From positions 310,001 to 374,000 of the forward strand of contig JBMNMS010000002.1 of the NCBI GenBank assembly GCA_050953445.1: a DNA stretch of 64,000 bases, written 5' to 3'. Every line of letters starts with the position of its first letter. Within the stretch, counting starts at the first letter, position 1. This document shows positions 42,220 to 51,563 of this stretch, piece after piece. The notes under the pieces are model-generated. The model was not told the DNA's origin and searched no databases. It saw nothing but the letters and a program-made list of their open reading frames with translations. Origin of the DNA: JBMNMS01 sp050953445 (GTDB taxonomy: Bacteria > Bacillota > Clostridia > Peptostreptococcales > Anaerovoracaceae). The translations under genes were made by a program, and so were the position numbers.

Positions 42220-43706
42220 AATGCCCATCCCAATGAAAGCTTAACCGCTTTTCTCCAGCCTTCCATCAGCTTTAACCTATGACCTTCCTCCATACCGGGC
42301 AGATAGGTTTGTGATACTGATTTCAATGATGAAATCTCCTCCTTTGAAGACCAATATCCAGTGGCTAATCCTGCCAAACAGGCTACACCAAAGGCTGTTG
42401 TTTCCACATGTCCCGGCAATTCAACAGGTTTTTTTATTAAATCTGATTGGAATTGCATTAGAAAGCCATTAGCTGCAGCCCCACCATCGGCCCGCAGTGT
42501 TGTTATCTCGATACCGGAATCCATTTCCATCGCCTGAAGTACATCCCATGTTTGATAAGCCATTGATTCTAACGCTGCACGTATTATATGTTCCCGGCTT
42601 GTTCCTCTGGTTATTCCAATTAAAAGCCCTCGTGCATAAGGATCCCAGAAGGGGGCACCTAAACCAACAAAAGCCGGAACGAAGTAAATGCCTCCGTTAT
42701 CCTTGAGGGAAAGCGCAATCCTTTCCGATTCTGCGGAATTATCCAATATCTTAAGCTCATCCCTGAGCCATTGAATCCCTGCACCGGCAACGAAAACCGA
42801 GCCTTCAAGAGCGTAGGACACCCCGCCTCCCTCACCCCATCCGATGGTGGTCAATAGGCCTCTTTGGGATTTAACGGGTTTATCCCCCGTATTCATCAAC
42901 AAAAAACACCCGGTTCCATAAGTGTTTTTAGCCATACCGGGTTGAAAACAGTTTTGACCAAAAAGTGCGGATTGCTGATCTCCGGCCATCCCCGCAATAG
43001 TTATGGGGCCGCCAAAAAATGAGGAATGGGTCTCCCCTAAATTTCCGCTTGAGGGCAACACCTCTGGCAGCATGGAAGCAGGTATATTTAGGGCTTTAAG
43101 TATATCCCGATCCCACATAAGGCTCTTAATATTGTAAAGCATGGTTCTGGAAGCATTGGAATAATCGGTGGCATGGATATTTCCGCCGGTCAGATTCCAA
43201 AGCAGCCAGGTATCCACGGTGCCGAACAGAATTCTACCTTCTTCTGCTTTTTCCCTTGCACCTTCAACATTGTCTAAAATCCATTTTATCTTTGTGCCTG
43301 AAAAATAAGCATCTAAGATGAGGCCTGTCCTTTCTCGAATAATATCCTCCATCCCTGATTTTTTTAAATCTTCACAGATGGAGGCAGTCCTGCGACACTG
43401 CCATACTATGGCATTGTAAACCGGCAAACCGGTTTCCCTATCCCAAATCACAGTGGTTTCTCTTTGATTCGTAATACCTAAGGCCGCAATATCCGTATAA
43501 GCCGCCCCTATTTTAGACATGGCCTCAATTACCGCATGAATCTGAGTTGTCAGTATTTCTATGGGATCGTGTTCTACCCATCCGGGGTGCGGAAAAATCT
43601 GTTTAAATTCTTTTTGACCGATGCTTACAATTTCACCCTTCTTATTAAAAATGATGCATCGGGAACTTGTGGTTCCCTGATCAAGAGCCATTATATATTT
43701 TTTCAT
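42216..43706 (-). CDS. glpK: Glycerol kinase
   Basis: This 496-residue FGGY kinase starts MKKYIMALDQGTTSSRCIIFNKKG. It contains GTVDTWLLWNLTGG, AGDQQSALFGQ, YGTGCFLLMNTG and LRADGGAAANGFLMQFQSD, all typical of GlpK. It phosphorylates glycerol to glycerol-3-phosphate. No glpF or glpD is nearby. It is coupled to the acyltransferase gene downstream, which may or may not be functionally linked. Confidence 0.96.
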   Translation of the reverse strand: MKKYIMALDQGTTSSRCIIFNKKGEIVSIGQKEFKQIFPHPGWVEHDPIEILTTQIHAVIEAMSKIGAAYTDIAALGITNQRETTVIWDRETGLPVYNAIVWQCRRTASICEDLKKSGMEDIIRERTGLILDAYFSGTKIKWILDNVEGAREKAEEGRILFGTVDTWLLWNLTGGNIHATDYSNASRTMLYNIKSLMWDRDILKALNIPASMLPEVLPSSGNLGETHSSFFGGPITIAGMAGDQQSALFGQNCFQPGMAKNTYGTGCFLLMNTGDKPVKSQRGLLTTIGWGEGGGVSYALEGSVFVAGAGIQWLRDELKILDNSAESERIALSLKDNGGIYFVPAFVGLGAPFWDPYARGLLIGITRGTSREHIIRAALESMAYQTWDVLQAMEMDSGIEITTLRADGGAAANGFLMQFQSDLIKKPVELPGHVETTAFGVACLAGLATGYWSSKEEISSLKSVSQTYLPGMEEGHRLKLMEGWRKAVKLSLGWAL

Positions 43707-43726
43707 CTAATCTTTTCCCGTTTCAT

Positions 43727-44896
43727 TTATACGAAGGCGGCCAGTACCTGATTGGAGACATCTATCCCATCCAGGGTCAACGCCAACCTTTCGCTTTTCT
43801 CATCATATTTTAAAAGTCCTAAGTCGGTAAATTTACGTATCTGATCAGCATAGAGCTGGAAAAAGGGCTTATTAAACCTTTCCTCAAAAGATTTTATTCG
43901 GATACCTTCCATTTTTCTAAGTCCTGTGAAAATATATTCTGATATATTATCCTTTTCTGTGTTGTAATAGGGCTCCGGCATATGGTATGGATTGGCCGAT
44001 TTTATATATCCCTCCATGTTACAATCGTTACTAAACCGGACAAATCCGCCGTTTTTATAGTTCAAAAATGAATGGGCTCCAAGACCCAGGCCCAGGTACT
44101 CATCCATGGACCAATATTTCAGGTTGTGCCTGCTTTCCTTTCCAGGTTTAGCACCATTTGATATTTCGTAATGGACATAACCCCTATCTTCAATGGTTTT
44201 TATGCCCTCTTGATACATGGCTCTATCCTCCTCCCAGGGGGGGAGTACTAGTTTTCCAGATTGAATTTTTCGATATAGGGTTGTTCCTGCTTCAACCTGC
44301 AAGCCATAAAAGGAAACATGGTCTGGATCCCTATCTAAAACACCCTTCAATGTGTTTTGCCAATCATCCATCCCCTGGCCGGGAATACCAAACATCAAAT
44401 CCACATTTACATTATTAAATCCTGCTTTACGTGCCTTTTCAACGCTCTCCAAGGCTTCCCTACCATCATGTATTCTGCCCAAGGTGCTTAGTACTGAACC
44501 TTTAAGTGATTGAACTCCAATGCTTAGCCGATTTATACCCATATTTTTATAGTCCCTTAGTATGTGATTAGTTACGGTTCCCGGATTCGCCTCCAATGTA
44601 ATTTCCGCATTTTTTTCGATACTAAACCACCGATGCAGGGATGACATTATCCTATCCATCAACCTTATATCCAAAACGGTAGGGGTTCCACCACCCATAA
44701 AAAGGGTGTCTACCCTATAAGAGGGATGAAGCCCTTCCCCTGAGATTTCCTGTCCCCAGTATTCTATTTCATTTAACAGGGCATGGGTATAATCAGTCTG
44801 TATCTGATAATCATTGATATTGGTGAAGGAAAGAAAGTCGCAGTAGCTGCATTTTTGAAGACAAAAGGGTATGTGAACGTAAATCCCTAAAGTCAT
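43727..44896 (-). CDS. hemW: Heme chaperone HemW (HemN-like radical SAM protein)
   Basis: This radical SAM protein of about 389 residues begins MTLGIYVHIPFCLQKCSYCDF; the cluster motif is C-x3-C-x2-C with a fourth family Cys missing, as in HemW rather than HemN. LFMGGGTPTVLD and NRLSIGVQSL are family motifs. HemW is considered a heme chaperone, not an oxidase. The ATG after GAGGG is chosen over one 33 bases upstream that overlaps lepA. It lies downstream of lepA, as in many Firmicutes. Confidence 0.93.
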   Translation of the reverse strand: MTLGIYVHIPFCLQKCSYCDFLSFTNINDYQIQTDYTHALLNEIEYWGQEISGEGLHPSYRVDTLFMGGGTPTVLDIRLMDRIMSSLHRWFSIEKNAEITLEANPGTVTNHILRDYKNMGINRLSIGVQSLKGSVLSTLGRIHDGREALESVEKARKAGFNNVNVDLMFGIPGQGMDDWQNTLKGVLDRDPDHVSFYGLQVEAGTTLYRKIQSGKLVLPPWEEDRAMYQEGIKTIEDRGYVHYEISNGAKPGKESRHNLKYWSMDEYLGLGLGAHSFLNYKNGGFVRFSNDCNMEGYIKSANPYHMPEPYYNTEKDNISEYIFTGLRKMEGIRIKSFEERFNKPFFQLYADQIRKFTDLGLLKYDEKSERLALTLDGIDVSNQVLAAFV

Positions 44897-44915
44897 GGTT
44901 TCCCTCTTTTTTAAT

Positions 44916-46724
44916 TCACTTATTGTCATCGTATTTAAGAACGGCTGTAAATGCTTCTTGCGGTACTTCTACGCTACCGAACTGCCGCATTCTTTTTTTA
45001 CCTTCCTTCTGCTTTTCAAGAAGCTTCTTCTTCCGAGATATGTCGCCGCCATAGCACTTGGCTATAACATCCTTTCTGTAGGCTTTAACAGTTTCCCTCG
45101 CTATGACCTTTTGACCGATAGATGCTTGAATCGGTACTTCAAATTGATGCATGGGGATAATTTCCTTCAATCTTTCGCAGACAAACCGTCCCCTTTGATA
45201 AGCTTTTGATTCATGGACTATCATAGAAAAGGCGTCAATTAGCTCCTTGTTTAAAAGCACGTCCAATTTAATGACCTTTGACCTTTCATATCCTGTAAAT
45301 TCATAATCTAAGGAGCCGTAACCTCTGGTCTTTGATTTCAAAGCATCAAAAAAATCGTATATGACTTCGTTAAGGGGCATTTCGTAGTGTAAGGCCACTC
45401 TATTTTCCGTTATATATTCCATATGGAGCATTTTCCCTCGACGATCCTGGCATAATTCCATGATGCTTCCAACATACTCCTTGGGGAGCATTATATCCGC
45501 CTTGACCATAGGTTCTTCAATATAATCGATTTCCGTCTGAGGAGGAAGATTGGTGGGATTTTGAACCATTAAAACCTCACCGTCATTTTTGACCACCCTA
45601 TATATTACGCTGGGGGATGTGGTTATAATGCCCAGGTTAAATTCTCTTTCCAGCCGCTCGACTATTATTTCCATATGCAAAAGCCCTAAGAATCCGCATC
45701 GGAATCCAAATCCCAGGGCAGTTGATGTTTCCGGCTCAAAATGGAAGGCCGCATCGTTAACCTGAAGCTTTTCTAATGCATCCTTGACATTTTCATACTT
45801 CTCCCCTTCAGCGGGGTAAATACCACAATAGACCATGGGCTGCATCTTTTTGTAACCCGGCAGAGCTTCTTCCGTAGGATCTTCCTCCAGGGTGATGGTA
45901 TCCCCAACCCTTGCATCAGCCACCTGCTTTATACTGGCACAAATATATCCTACTTCGCCTGCACCAAGGACATCCCTGGGCTTAGGCCCGGGAACATATA
46001 CACCTACCTCTGTAACCTCATAAACCTTTTTGGTGTTCATAAGTCTAATTATGTCACCTTTTTTAATTTTTCCGTCGAAGACACGGATGTATGTTACAAC
46101 ACCCTTGTAATTGTCGTAATATGAATCAAAGATGAGGGCTTTAAGTTTTCCGTTTTCATCGCCTTGCGGAGGGGGGATCCTATGTATAACCGCCTCCAGA
46201 ACATCTTCGATATTAAGTCCCTCCTTAGCCGAAATCAGCGGAGCCTGTGATGCATCGATGCCTATCACATCTTCAATTTGCTTTTTCGCCCCTTCAGGAT
46301 CTGCACTGGGTAAATCTATTTTGTTTATCACAGGTAGTATTTCCAGATTCTCGTTTACGGCAAGGTAGACATTGGCTAAGGTCTGAGCTTCTACTCCCTG
46401 GGTGGCATCCACTACTAAAAGTGCTCCCTCACATGCCGCCAGACTTCTTGACACTTCGTAAGTAAAATCCACATGCCCCGGCGTATCTATAAGATTAAAA
46501 ATATATTCCTTTCCGTCCTTAGCCATATAGGTCAGCCTGGTGGTCTGCAGCTTTATGGTTATGCCACGCTCCCGTTCGATATCCATGTTATCCAGGTATT
46601 GTTCCTTCATGTCCCTGCTGGCTACAACGCCTGTTTTTTCAAGAAGCCTGTCGGCCAGTGTGGATTTCCCATGATCTATGTGGGCAATTATACAAAAATT
46701 GCGTATCTGTTGTTGGTATGACAT
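44916..46724 (-). CDS. lepA: Elongation factor 4 (LepA)
   Basis: This 602-residue translational GTPase has G1 AHIDHGKST, G2 RERGIT, G3 DTPGHVDF, G4 NKID and the LepA-specific C-terminal domain (KRMRQFGSVEVPQEAF). EF4 acts on stalled or initiating ribosomes. It opens the lepA-hemW transcript behind a clear promoter. Confidence 0.98.
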   Translation of the reverse strand: MSYQQQIRNFCIIAHIDHGKSTLADRLLEKTGVVASRDMKEQYLDNMDIERERGITIKLQTTRLTYMAKDGKEYIFNLIDTPGHVDFTYEVSRSLAACEGALLVVDATQGVEAQTLANVYLAVNENLEILPVINKIDLPSADPEGAKKQIEDVIGIDASQAPLISAKEGLNIEDVLEAVIHRIPPPQGDENGKLKALIFDSYYDNYKGVVTYIRVFDGKIKKGDIIRLMNTKKVYEVTEVGVYVPGPKPRDVLGAGEVGYICASIKQVADARVGDTITLEEDPTEEALPGYKKMQPMVYCGIYPAEGEKYENVKDALEKLQVNDAAFHFEPETSTALGFGFRCGFLGLLHMEIIVERLEREFNLGIITTSPSVIYRVVKNDGEVLMVQNPTNLPPQTEIDYIEEPMVKADIMLPKEYVGSIMELCQDRRGKMLHMEYITENRVALHYEMPLNEVIYDFFDALKSKTRGYGSLDYEFTGYERSKVIKLDVLLNKELIDAFSMIVHESKAYQRGRFVCERLKEIIPMHQFEVPIQASIGQKVIARETVKAYRKDVIAKCYGGDISRKKKLLEKQKEGKKRMRQFGSVEVPQEAFTAVLKYDDNK

Positions 46725-46761
46725 ACTTCCTCCGTCTTCAAGCTATACTTGGAATTTATTA

Positions 46762-46791
46762 ATTATAGCATATGCCCCAAAGCCTTTACAA
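46762..46791 (-). promoter_or_regulatory. Sigma-A-type promoter for lepA
   Basis: On the minus strand TTGTAA (46786-46791) and TATAAT (46762-46767) lie 18 bases apart, some 40 bases before the lepA start. The gap to the divergent EamA gene is only 96 bases. Confidence 0.6.
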
Positions 46792-46820
46792 GCCAAAAGA
46801 AGGGGTGATACAATACAGAC

Positions 46821-47738
46821 ATGAGCAAAAAAGAAATAATTATAATAATGATTTCAGCCCTGTTTTTCAGCACGATGGAAGTGGCTCTTAAAATTGCCGG
46901 CCATCAATTGGACCCTTTTCAATTAACATTTCTGCGATTTGCATTGGGGGGTTTTTTTCTGCTTCCCTTCGCAATAGGTCAAATGAGGGCAAGGCAGCTC
47001 AAGCTCACCCCCGGCGACCTTCTTTACTTGTTTTTCCTGGGAATAATATGCACATGCATAAGTATGCCCCTTTTACAGATTGCAGTAATGAATGCAAACG
47101 CAAATTTAGTGGCCATTATTATTTGTAGTAATCCGGTTTTTATATCCATATTTTCCCACTTCATAGTTGAGGGTGAAAGATTCACAAAAAGAAAGGCCCT
47201 GGTGCTTTCCATAAGCGTAATAGGCCTTTTGATATTGGTCAATCCCTTTGGACTCGGTGCCGGTAACACTGTTTTTGGAGTTTTATGCGGTTTTGGAGCT
47301 GCAATAACCTTCAGTCTTTATTCTGCAGTAGGGAAGCTTCGCATAGGAAAGATCGGTGATTTAGCATTGACCAGTCTAAGTTTTCTGATAGGATCTGCCG
47401 GGCTGGTGATAATGATCCTGATAATGAAAAAACCAATTCTATCGGGCATAACGCCTGGGAATATTCTCATAATTTTGTATATGGGCATCGGAGTTACAGG
47501 TCTGGGCTATTATTTTTATTTTATGGCAATTCACCTATCCGGCCCTTCAAATGCCTCTTTTGTTTTCTTCCTCAAGGCGATTTTTGCGCCTTTTATAGCA
47601 CTGCTTGTCCTTGGGGAGGCCTTAAGGCTGAATATAGCAGCAGGTGCCGCTTTGATAATATTAGGTTCTTTAATTACCATCAGGGGTGCCAGAAAGGATG
47701 AGTTGATATTAGAAGAATCCGATTCTTCTAATATGTAA
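46821..47738 (+). CDS. EamA-family drug/metabolite transporter
   Basis: This 305-residue protein has ten predicted membrane helices in two repeated halves (MISALFFSTMEVALKIAGHQLDPFQLTFLRFALGG in the first, ITFSLYSAVGKLRIG and GLGYYFYFMAIHLSGPSNASFVFFLKAIFAPFIALLVLGE in the second), typical of EamA/DMT carriers. The substrate is unknown. It is a plus-strand gene set into an otherwise minus-strand core block, convergent with spoIIP with a one-base gap. Its last codons form a perfect palindrome. Confidence 0.88.
   Translation: MSKKEIIIIMISALFFSTMEVALKIAGHQLDPFQLTFLRFALGGFFLLPFAIGQMRARQLKLTPGDLLYLFFLGIICTCISMPLLQIAVMNANANLVAIIICSNPVFISIFSHFIVEGERFTKRKALVLSISVIGLLILVNPFGLGAGNTVFGVLCGFGAAITFSLYSAVGKLRIGKIGDLALTSLSFLIGSAGLVIMILIMKKPILSGITPGNILIILYMGIGVTGLGYYFYFMAIHLSGPSNASFVFFLKAIFAPFIALLVLGEALRLNIAAGAALIILGSLITIRGARKDELILEESDSSNM
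47706..47734. terminator. Perfect palindrome inside the EamA gene end
   Basis: ATATTAGAAGAATC and GATTCTTCTAATAT form a 14-bp perfect inverted repeat with one central base, coding for the last residues of the transporter. It lies just before its stop codon and 6 bases beyond the spoIIP stop. It probably serves as a shared terminator for the two convergent genes; no long T-run is present. Confidence 0.5.
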
Positions 47739-47739
47739 C

Positions 47740-48729
47740 CTATTCGTTTACAACAGAGGCTATAACATCGGCAAAGTATCTGGCTGAACATCTTATCTGG
47801 GATATGTCATTTTGGTTATTCCCCAATTCCAAAAGAAGTGCTTGATCGAATATATATTGGTTGAATCTGTAGGATTTTTCAATTATGCCCCGGGCAAAAC
47901 CCGGGTACATATTATTTGCCCTTTCGTTAATTTTATTTGCAAATTCGGTCAATTGAGTTAAATTAGCATTACCCTGTCCTATCACCAGGCTGAATTGCGC
48001 TGCGGAAACCCCATTTACCTCAAAGGTATAGGCCTTATTTCCACCTGCTCCCGCCGCATCCCTATGCAAATCGATTACAATTTGAATCGATGGGTTTTCT
48101 GCCAGATGTTTCTGCGCTGTGACCACAGATCTGCTGTACGATTGGCTGTAGGAGGGAATATCATGAAGGGTCTTATCGTGTAATACAGCTATGCCTTTAT
48201 CCTCCAAAGCTTCCTTTAAAATCCTTCCAGCCTCCCTTACGGTGCACTCTTCCTTCACAGAATGGAAATTCCCTTCGGCAACAGGTTGATACGATTCGGT
48301 AGCATGGGTATGATAAATAAGGACCTTAGGGGGGCCTTTTGCCATGACAGAATCGACCGGAACGGGTTCTGGCTCCTTGAACGGTTCCGGGTTCGGTGCA
48401 GATGAATTCTTTTGATTATCTTCCGCTGTTTCCAACCTTATTTCCCCCACACCGGGATCCGAGGCTATAAGTCGCCCATTGAGATCCTCCAATTCCTTCC
48501 CGGGAACAAATGAAGAAGTTCTTTCGGCAAATCCTACACCCCTGCTTACTGCCGGATAGGCTGCGCTCAAATAATGCTTCCCCATAGTCTCCGTTCCATT
48601 GGCAAAAAAATTTTCTCCTTCAAGATTTACAAAAAATATGGATGCCATTCCGGCTATCATCCAAAACATCAGGCTGTAAATAACTATTTTAGTCTTTTTT
48701 TTTGATCTAACACGTCTCGATCTTCTCAT
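47740..48729 (-). CDS. spoIIP: Stage II sporulation protein P
   Basis: This protein of about 329 residues has an N-terminal membrane anchor (IVIYSLMFWMIAGMASIFFV) and a C-terminal amidase/endopeptidase domain with the zinc motif VLIYHTHATESYQP and the later VIDLHRDAAG. SpoIIP degrades peptidoglycan during engulfment with SpoIID and SpoIIM. The ATG 7 bases after GAGGTG is used; a GTG 9 bases earlier is inside that site. It follows gpr, the conserved clostridial order. Confidence 0.95.
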   Translation of the reverse strand: MRRSRRVRSKKKTKIVIYSLMFWMIAGMASIFFVNLEGENFFANGTETMGKHYLSAAYPAVSRGVGFAERTSSFVPGKELEDLNGRLIASDPGVGEIRLETAEDNQKNSSAPNPEPFKEPEPVPVDSVMAKGPPKVLIYHTHATESYQPVAEGNFHSVKEECTVREAGRILKEALEDKGIAVLHDKTLHDIPSYSQSYSRSVVTAQKHLAENPSIQIVIDLHRDAAGAGGNKAYTFEVNGVSAAQFSLVIGQGNANLTQLTEFANKINERANNMYPGFARGIIEKSYRFNQYIFDQALLLELGNNQNDISQIRCSARYFADVIASVVNE

Positions 48730-48758
48730 CCGTTGCACCTCAACATTTTAAAACACTT

Positions 48759-49649
48759 TCATTGAGAGTATATGCCAGGATGCAGAACTTTATTAATGGC
48801 CTCGCCAATAATTTCCGAAAAGACTTCGATTACGCAATCAATATCGGAGGTGGTTACTATCATGGGCTCCCCCTTTTTTTCAATATGTTTTTCAACAGCA
48901 GTAGGGTTGGTAAGAAAGCCTTCAAGGTTGTCCAGTATTAAAGTCTTTGAGTCGATAACGGTGGGAACACCGATAGCAATAACCTTTGTCCCCAGCGATT
49001 TTTCCGTCAAATCTTTTCTCATGTTTCCGGTACCCGAACCCGGAGAAATCCCGGTGTCACTAATTTGAATTGTTGTGTTTATCCTTTCGATATTGCGCGC
49101 CGCTAAAGCATCCACCGCTAACACAGCCTCCGGTTTGGTAATGTCCACTGCGCTTTTAATGATTTCGGCGGTTTCCATCCCGGTGGTAGCCATTACACCT
49201 GGTGCCAATACGCTGACGCAGCTTACATGATCGTCCCCTTCCGCATCTGTAATAAGAAACATATGTCGGGTGACCATAACCTTCTCCACAGTTAAAGGCC
49301 CAAGAGCATCAGGGGTTACTTTTTTATTTCCCAATCCTATTAAAAGCATTTTTAAATGATAGTGAAAATGTATGAGCCTGGAGAGTTCTTTCGACAAAAC
49401 CCTTATTGCATCTGCCTTTAGTTTCTCATCGTCTTCTCCAAGACCACGAACCTCGATGGTGATGTAGTTACCCACAGGCTTGCCCATGGCTCGGCTACCT
49501 CTTTCATCTGAGATGCTTATCCTCGTTACCGAAATTTGATCGCACGGGTTATCAACCTGAACCTGAACACCGGGTATCTCCCCTTCATCCCCTTTTTTTT
49601 CATGAAATATCTCCCTGCTTTCTATCGCCAAGTCTGTTCTTATGTTCAA
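48759..49649 (-). CDS. gpr: Germination protease GPR
   Basis: This 296-residue protease starts with a TTG codon giving MNIRTDLAIESREIF, the GPR signature, and contains GLGNKKVTPDALGP and SVLAPGVMATTGMETAE. GPR cleaves small acid-soluble spore proteins at germination and is made as a zymogen in the forespore. AAAGGATG lies 7 bases before TTG. CATATAT upstream could be a sigma-G-type -10 box, but no clear -35 is seen. Confidence 0.95.
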   Translation of the reverse strand: MNIRTDLAIESREIFHEKKGDEGEIPGVQVQVDNPCDQISVTRISISDERGSRAMGKPVGNYITIEVRGLGEDDEKLKADAIRVLSKELSRLIHFHYHLKMLLIGLGNKKVTPDALGPLTVEKVMVTRHMFLITDAEGDDHVSCVSVLAPGVMATTGMETAEIIKSAVDITKPEAVLAVDALAARNIERINTTIQISDTGISPGSGTGNMRKDLTEKSLGTKVIAIGVPTVIDSKTLILDNLEGFLTNPTAVEKHIEKKGEPMIVTTSDIDCVIEVFSEIIGEAINKVLHPGIYSQ

Positions 49650-49692
49650 TCCTTTTCATCCTTTCAAAATATATGATTGATATAGTTTTTGC

Positions 49693-49721
49693 TTGCTTTT
49701 TAATTTTTATTCCAGTATACT
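49693..49721 (+). promoter_or_regulatory. Sigma-A-type promoter for rpsT
   Basis: TTGCTT (49693-49698) and TATACT (49716-49721) are separated by 17 bases, about 65 bases before the rpsT start codon. Confidence 0.6.
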
Positions 49722-49786
49722 GTTTAAGGCTATATTAAGTTTTCAAAATGCCTAAGGCAGTGAAAACATGAAAGTGGGGTGAAAAT

Positions 49787-50056
49787 ATGGCAAACATTAA
49801 ATCTTCAAAGAAGAGAATGCTTGTAATCGCAAACAAAACAGCGGTTAATAGACGTGTTAAGGCTCATCTTAAAACCGTTTTGAAGAATTTCGATAATGCG
49901 ATTGCAGAAAAGAACATGGCTGCTGCGGCGGAAGGATTTGCGCTGGCAGAGAAAAAACTGATGCAGGCTGCTTCAAAGGGAGTTATTCACAAAAATACTG
50001 CCTCCAGAAAAGTTTCAAGAATGGCAACGCAGCTGAACAAAGCCAAAGCAGAATAA
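49787..50056 (+). CDS. rpsT: Ribosomal protein bS20
   Basis: This 89-residue basic protein begins MANIKSSKKRMLVIANKTAVNRRVKAHLKT and ends GVIHKNTASRKVSRMATQLNKA, the bS20 signature. It binds 16S rRNA early in 30S assembly. AGTGGGGTGA precedes the ATG. It is divergent from gpr and ends in a terminator shared with the next gene. Confidence 0.97.
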   Translation: MANIKSSKKRMLVIANKTAVNRRVKAHLKTVLKNFDNAIAEKNMAAAAEGFALAEKKLMQAASKGVIHKNTASRKVSRMATQLNKAKAE

Positions 50057-50094
50057 TGCTCACCCGTCCCCACACGTGTATAAGTTAAATACAC

Positions 50095-50127
50095 AAAAAA
50101 AGTCGGAAGTGTCTCCCGGCTTTTTTA
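50095..50127. terminator. Bidirectional terminator between rpsT and the amidohydrolase gene
   Basis: AAAAAAAGTCGG and CCGGCTTTTTTA flank a short loop, giving T-runs on both strands. It lies between two convergent genes and overlaps the stop codon of the minus-strand gene by a few bases. Confidence 0.8.
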
Positions 50128-51369
50128 TTTTCCCAAGTTTTCGTAATTCTGCCTGTTATTATGGAAAAAGTTTAAGGCAATAGCGCATTGTATTGCTATG
50201 CCAACCCCGATAGCCTTTTCGTTGATTTGAAAATTATCCGTATGTATGGGTGGATTATATCTTCCATGAAAACCGCTTCCCAGAAAAAACATGGCACCGG
50301 GATGGTCAATCAGAAAAGCGGAGAAATCATCAACCCCCATGGTTGGTCTTTCCAGATAAACAAGTTTGTCTTCACCCAAAACTTCCTTTATCGCCAGTTC
50401 CACCATATTGCAGCTCTCCGGGTGGTTAGTCAAGGCACCATATCCTTTTTGAAACTGAATTTCCGAGATAGCGCCTGCAGCCTTGGCTGTAAATTCGGAT
50501 ATCTCCCTCAGTTTTCTGCGAACCAGCCTACCTACACTGGCATCAAAGGCTCGTATTGTCCCTTCCATTACCACTTCATCTGCAACAATATTGATGCCAT
50601 GACCTCCCTGGAATCGACCAATAGATATTATTGCGGATTCCAGCGGATCCACATTACGGCTAATTATGGCTTGAATATTATTGACTATCTGAGATGCGAC
50701 AACGATGGCATCGATACCCTGATGTGGTGAAGCTCCGTGACTCTTAATGCCTTTGACCTTGATGGTAAACATATCAGATGCAGGATGCACCCTTCCCTTA
50801 TGGATTCCTGCCATGCCTGCCACAAGGTCAGGCATCACATGAAGGGCGAATATATGATCCGGCTCCGGATCTTTTAGGCAACCGGCTCTTATCATGGGTA
50901 AGGCTCCGCCGGTAGTCTCTTCGGCTGGTTGGAAAATGAATTTAACTGTACCTTTAAACCAACTCTTGAGCAGGCAAAGAATTTTTGCCGTCCCCAATAG
51001 TATGGCGGTATGTGCGTCATGCCCACATGCATGCATTAGTCCATCTCTTACCGATGAAAAAGGCATTTTGGGTTGTTCGTGTATGGGAAGGGCATCAATG
51101 TCCCCGCGAAATGCGATGGTTTTGTCTGGCCCCCCTCCTTTCCAATCCATTGATTCGCCTGTGCCTTTTAGAATCCCAAGGGCACCCGTATTAAGGGGAC
51201 GCCTCACTTCTATACCCATTTTCTCCAGTTCATAGCATATTCGCTCCGTGGTTTTATATTCCTCGTTGCCCAGCTCAGGGTATTGGTGCAAGTCCCTTCT
51301 TAAATCTATAAACCAGGTTTCACTTTCTTCAATTAGATTTAAAGTTAGGGTCTTTAGATTTTCGTCCAT
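50125..51369 (-). CDS. M20-family amidohydrolase
   Basis: This metallohydrolase of about 414 residues is of the IAA-amino-acid hydrolase/N-acyl-amino-acid amidohydrolase group. It has a conserved start (WFIDLRRDLHQYPELGNEEYKTTERI), metal-site motifs HACGHDAHTAILLG and QPAEETTGGALPMI, and DDFSAFLIDHPGAMFFLG near the end. It hydrolyses N-acyl or peptide amide bonds; the precise substrate is not clear. The ATG after GGAGGGG is used, not one 66 bases upstream. Confidence 0.9.
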   Translation of the reverse strand: MDENLKTLTLNLIEESETWFIDLRRDLHQYPELGNEEYKTTERICYELEKMGIEVRRPLNTGALGILKGTGESMDWKGGGPDKTIAFRGDIDALPIHEQPKMPFSSVRDGLMHACGHDAHTAILLGTAKILCLLKSWFKGTVKFIFQPAEETTGGALPMIRAGCLKDPEPDHIFALHVMPDLVAGMAGIHKGRVHPASDMFTIKVKGIKSHGASPHQGIDAIVVASQIVNNIQAIISRNVDPLESAIISIGRFQGGHGINIVADEVVMEGTIRAFDASVGRLVRRKLREISEFTAKAAGAISEIQFQKGYGALTNHPESCNMVELAIKEVLGEDKLVYLERPTMGVDDFSAFLIDHPGAMFFLGSGFHGRYNPPIHTDNFQINEKAIGVGIAIQCAIALNFFHNNRQNYENLGK

Positions 51370-51563
51370 TTTAACCCCTCCTACTCCTATATACACAAAG
51401 CATTTGCATAATACTGATTCTGCTTTAACAAACAATCATCTGTATTCATGTTAACCATATATATGTTAATAATTTTGGAATAATCCATGAAGGGGTCGTA
51501 AAAAGGATAGTAATTTAATATAATGATTTTAACGGATTATCGGAGATGAAAGCGAGGTGGATT

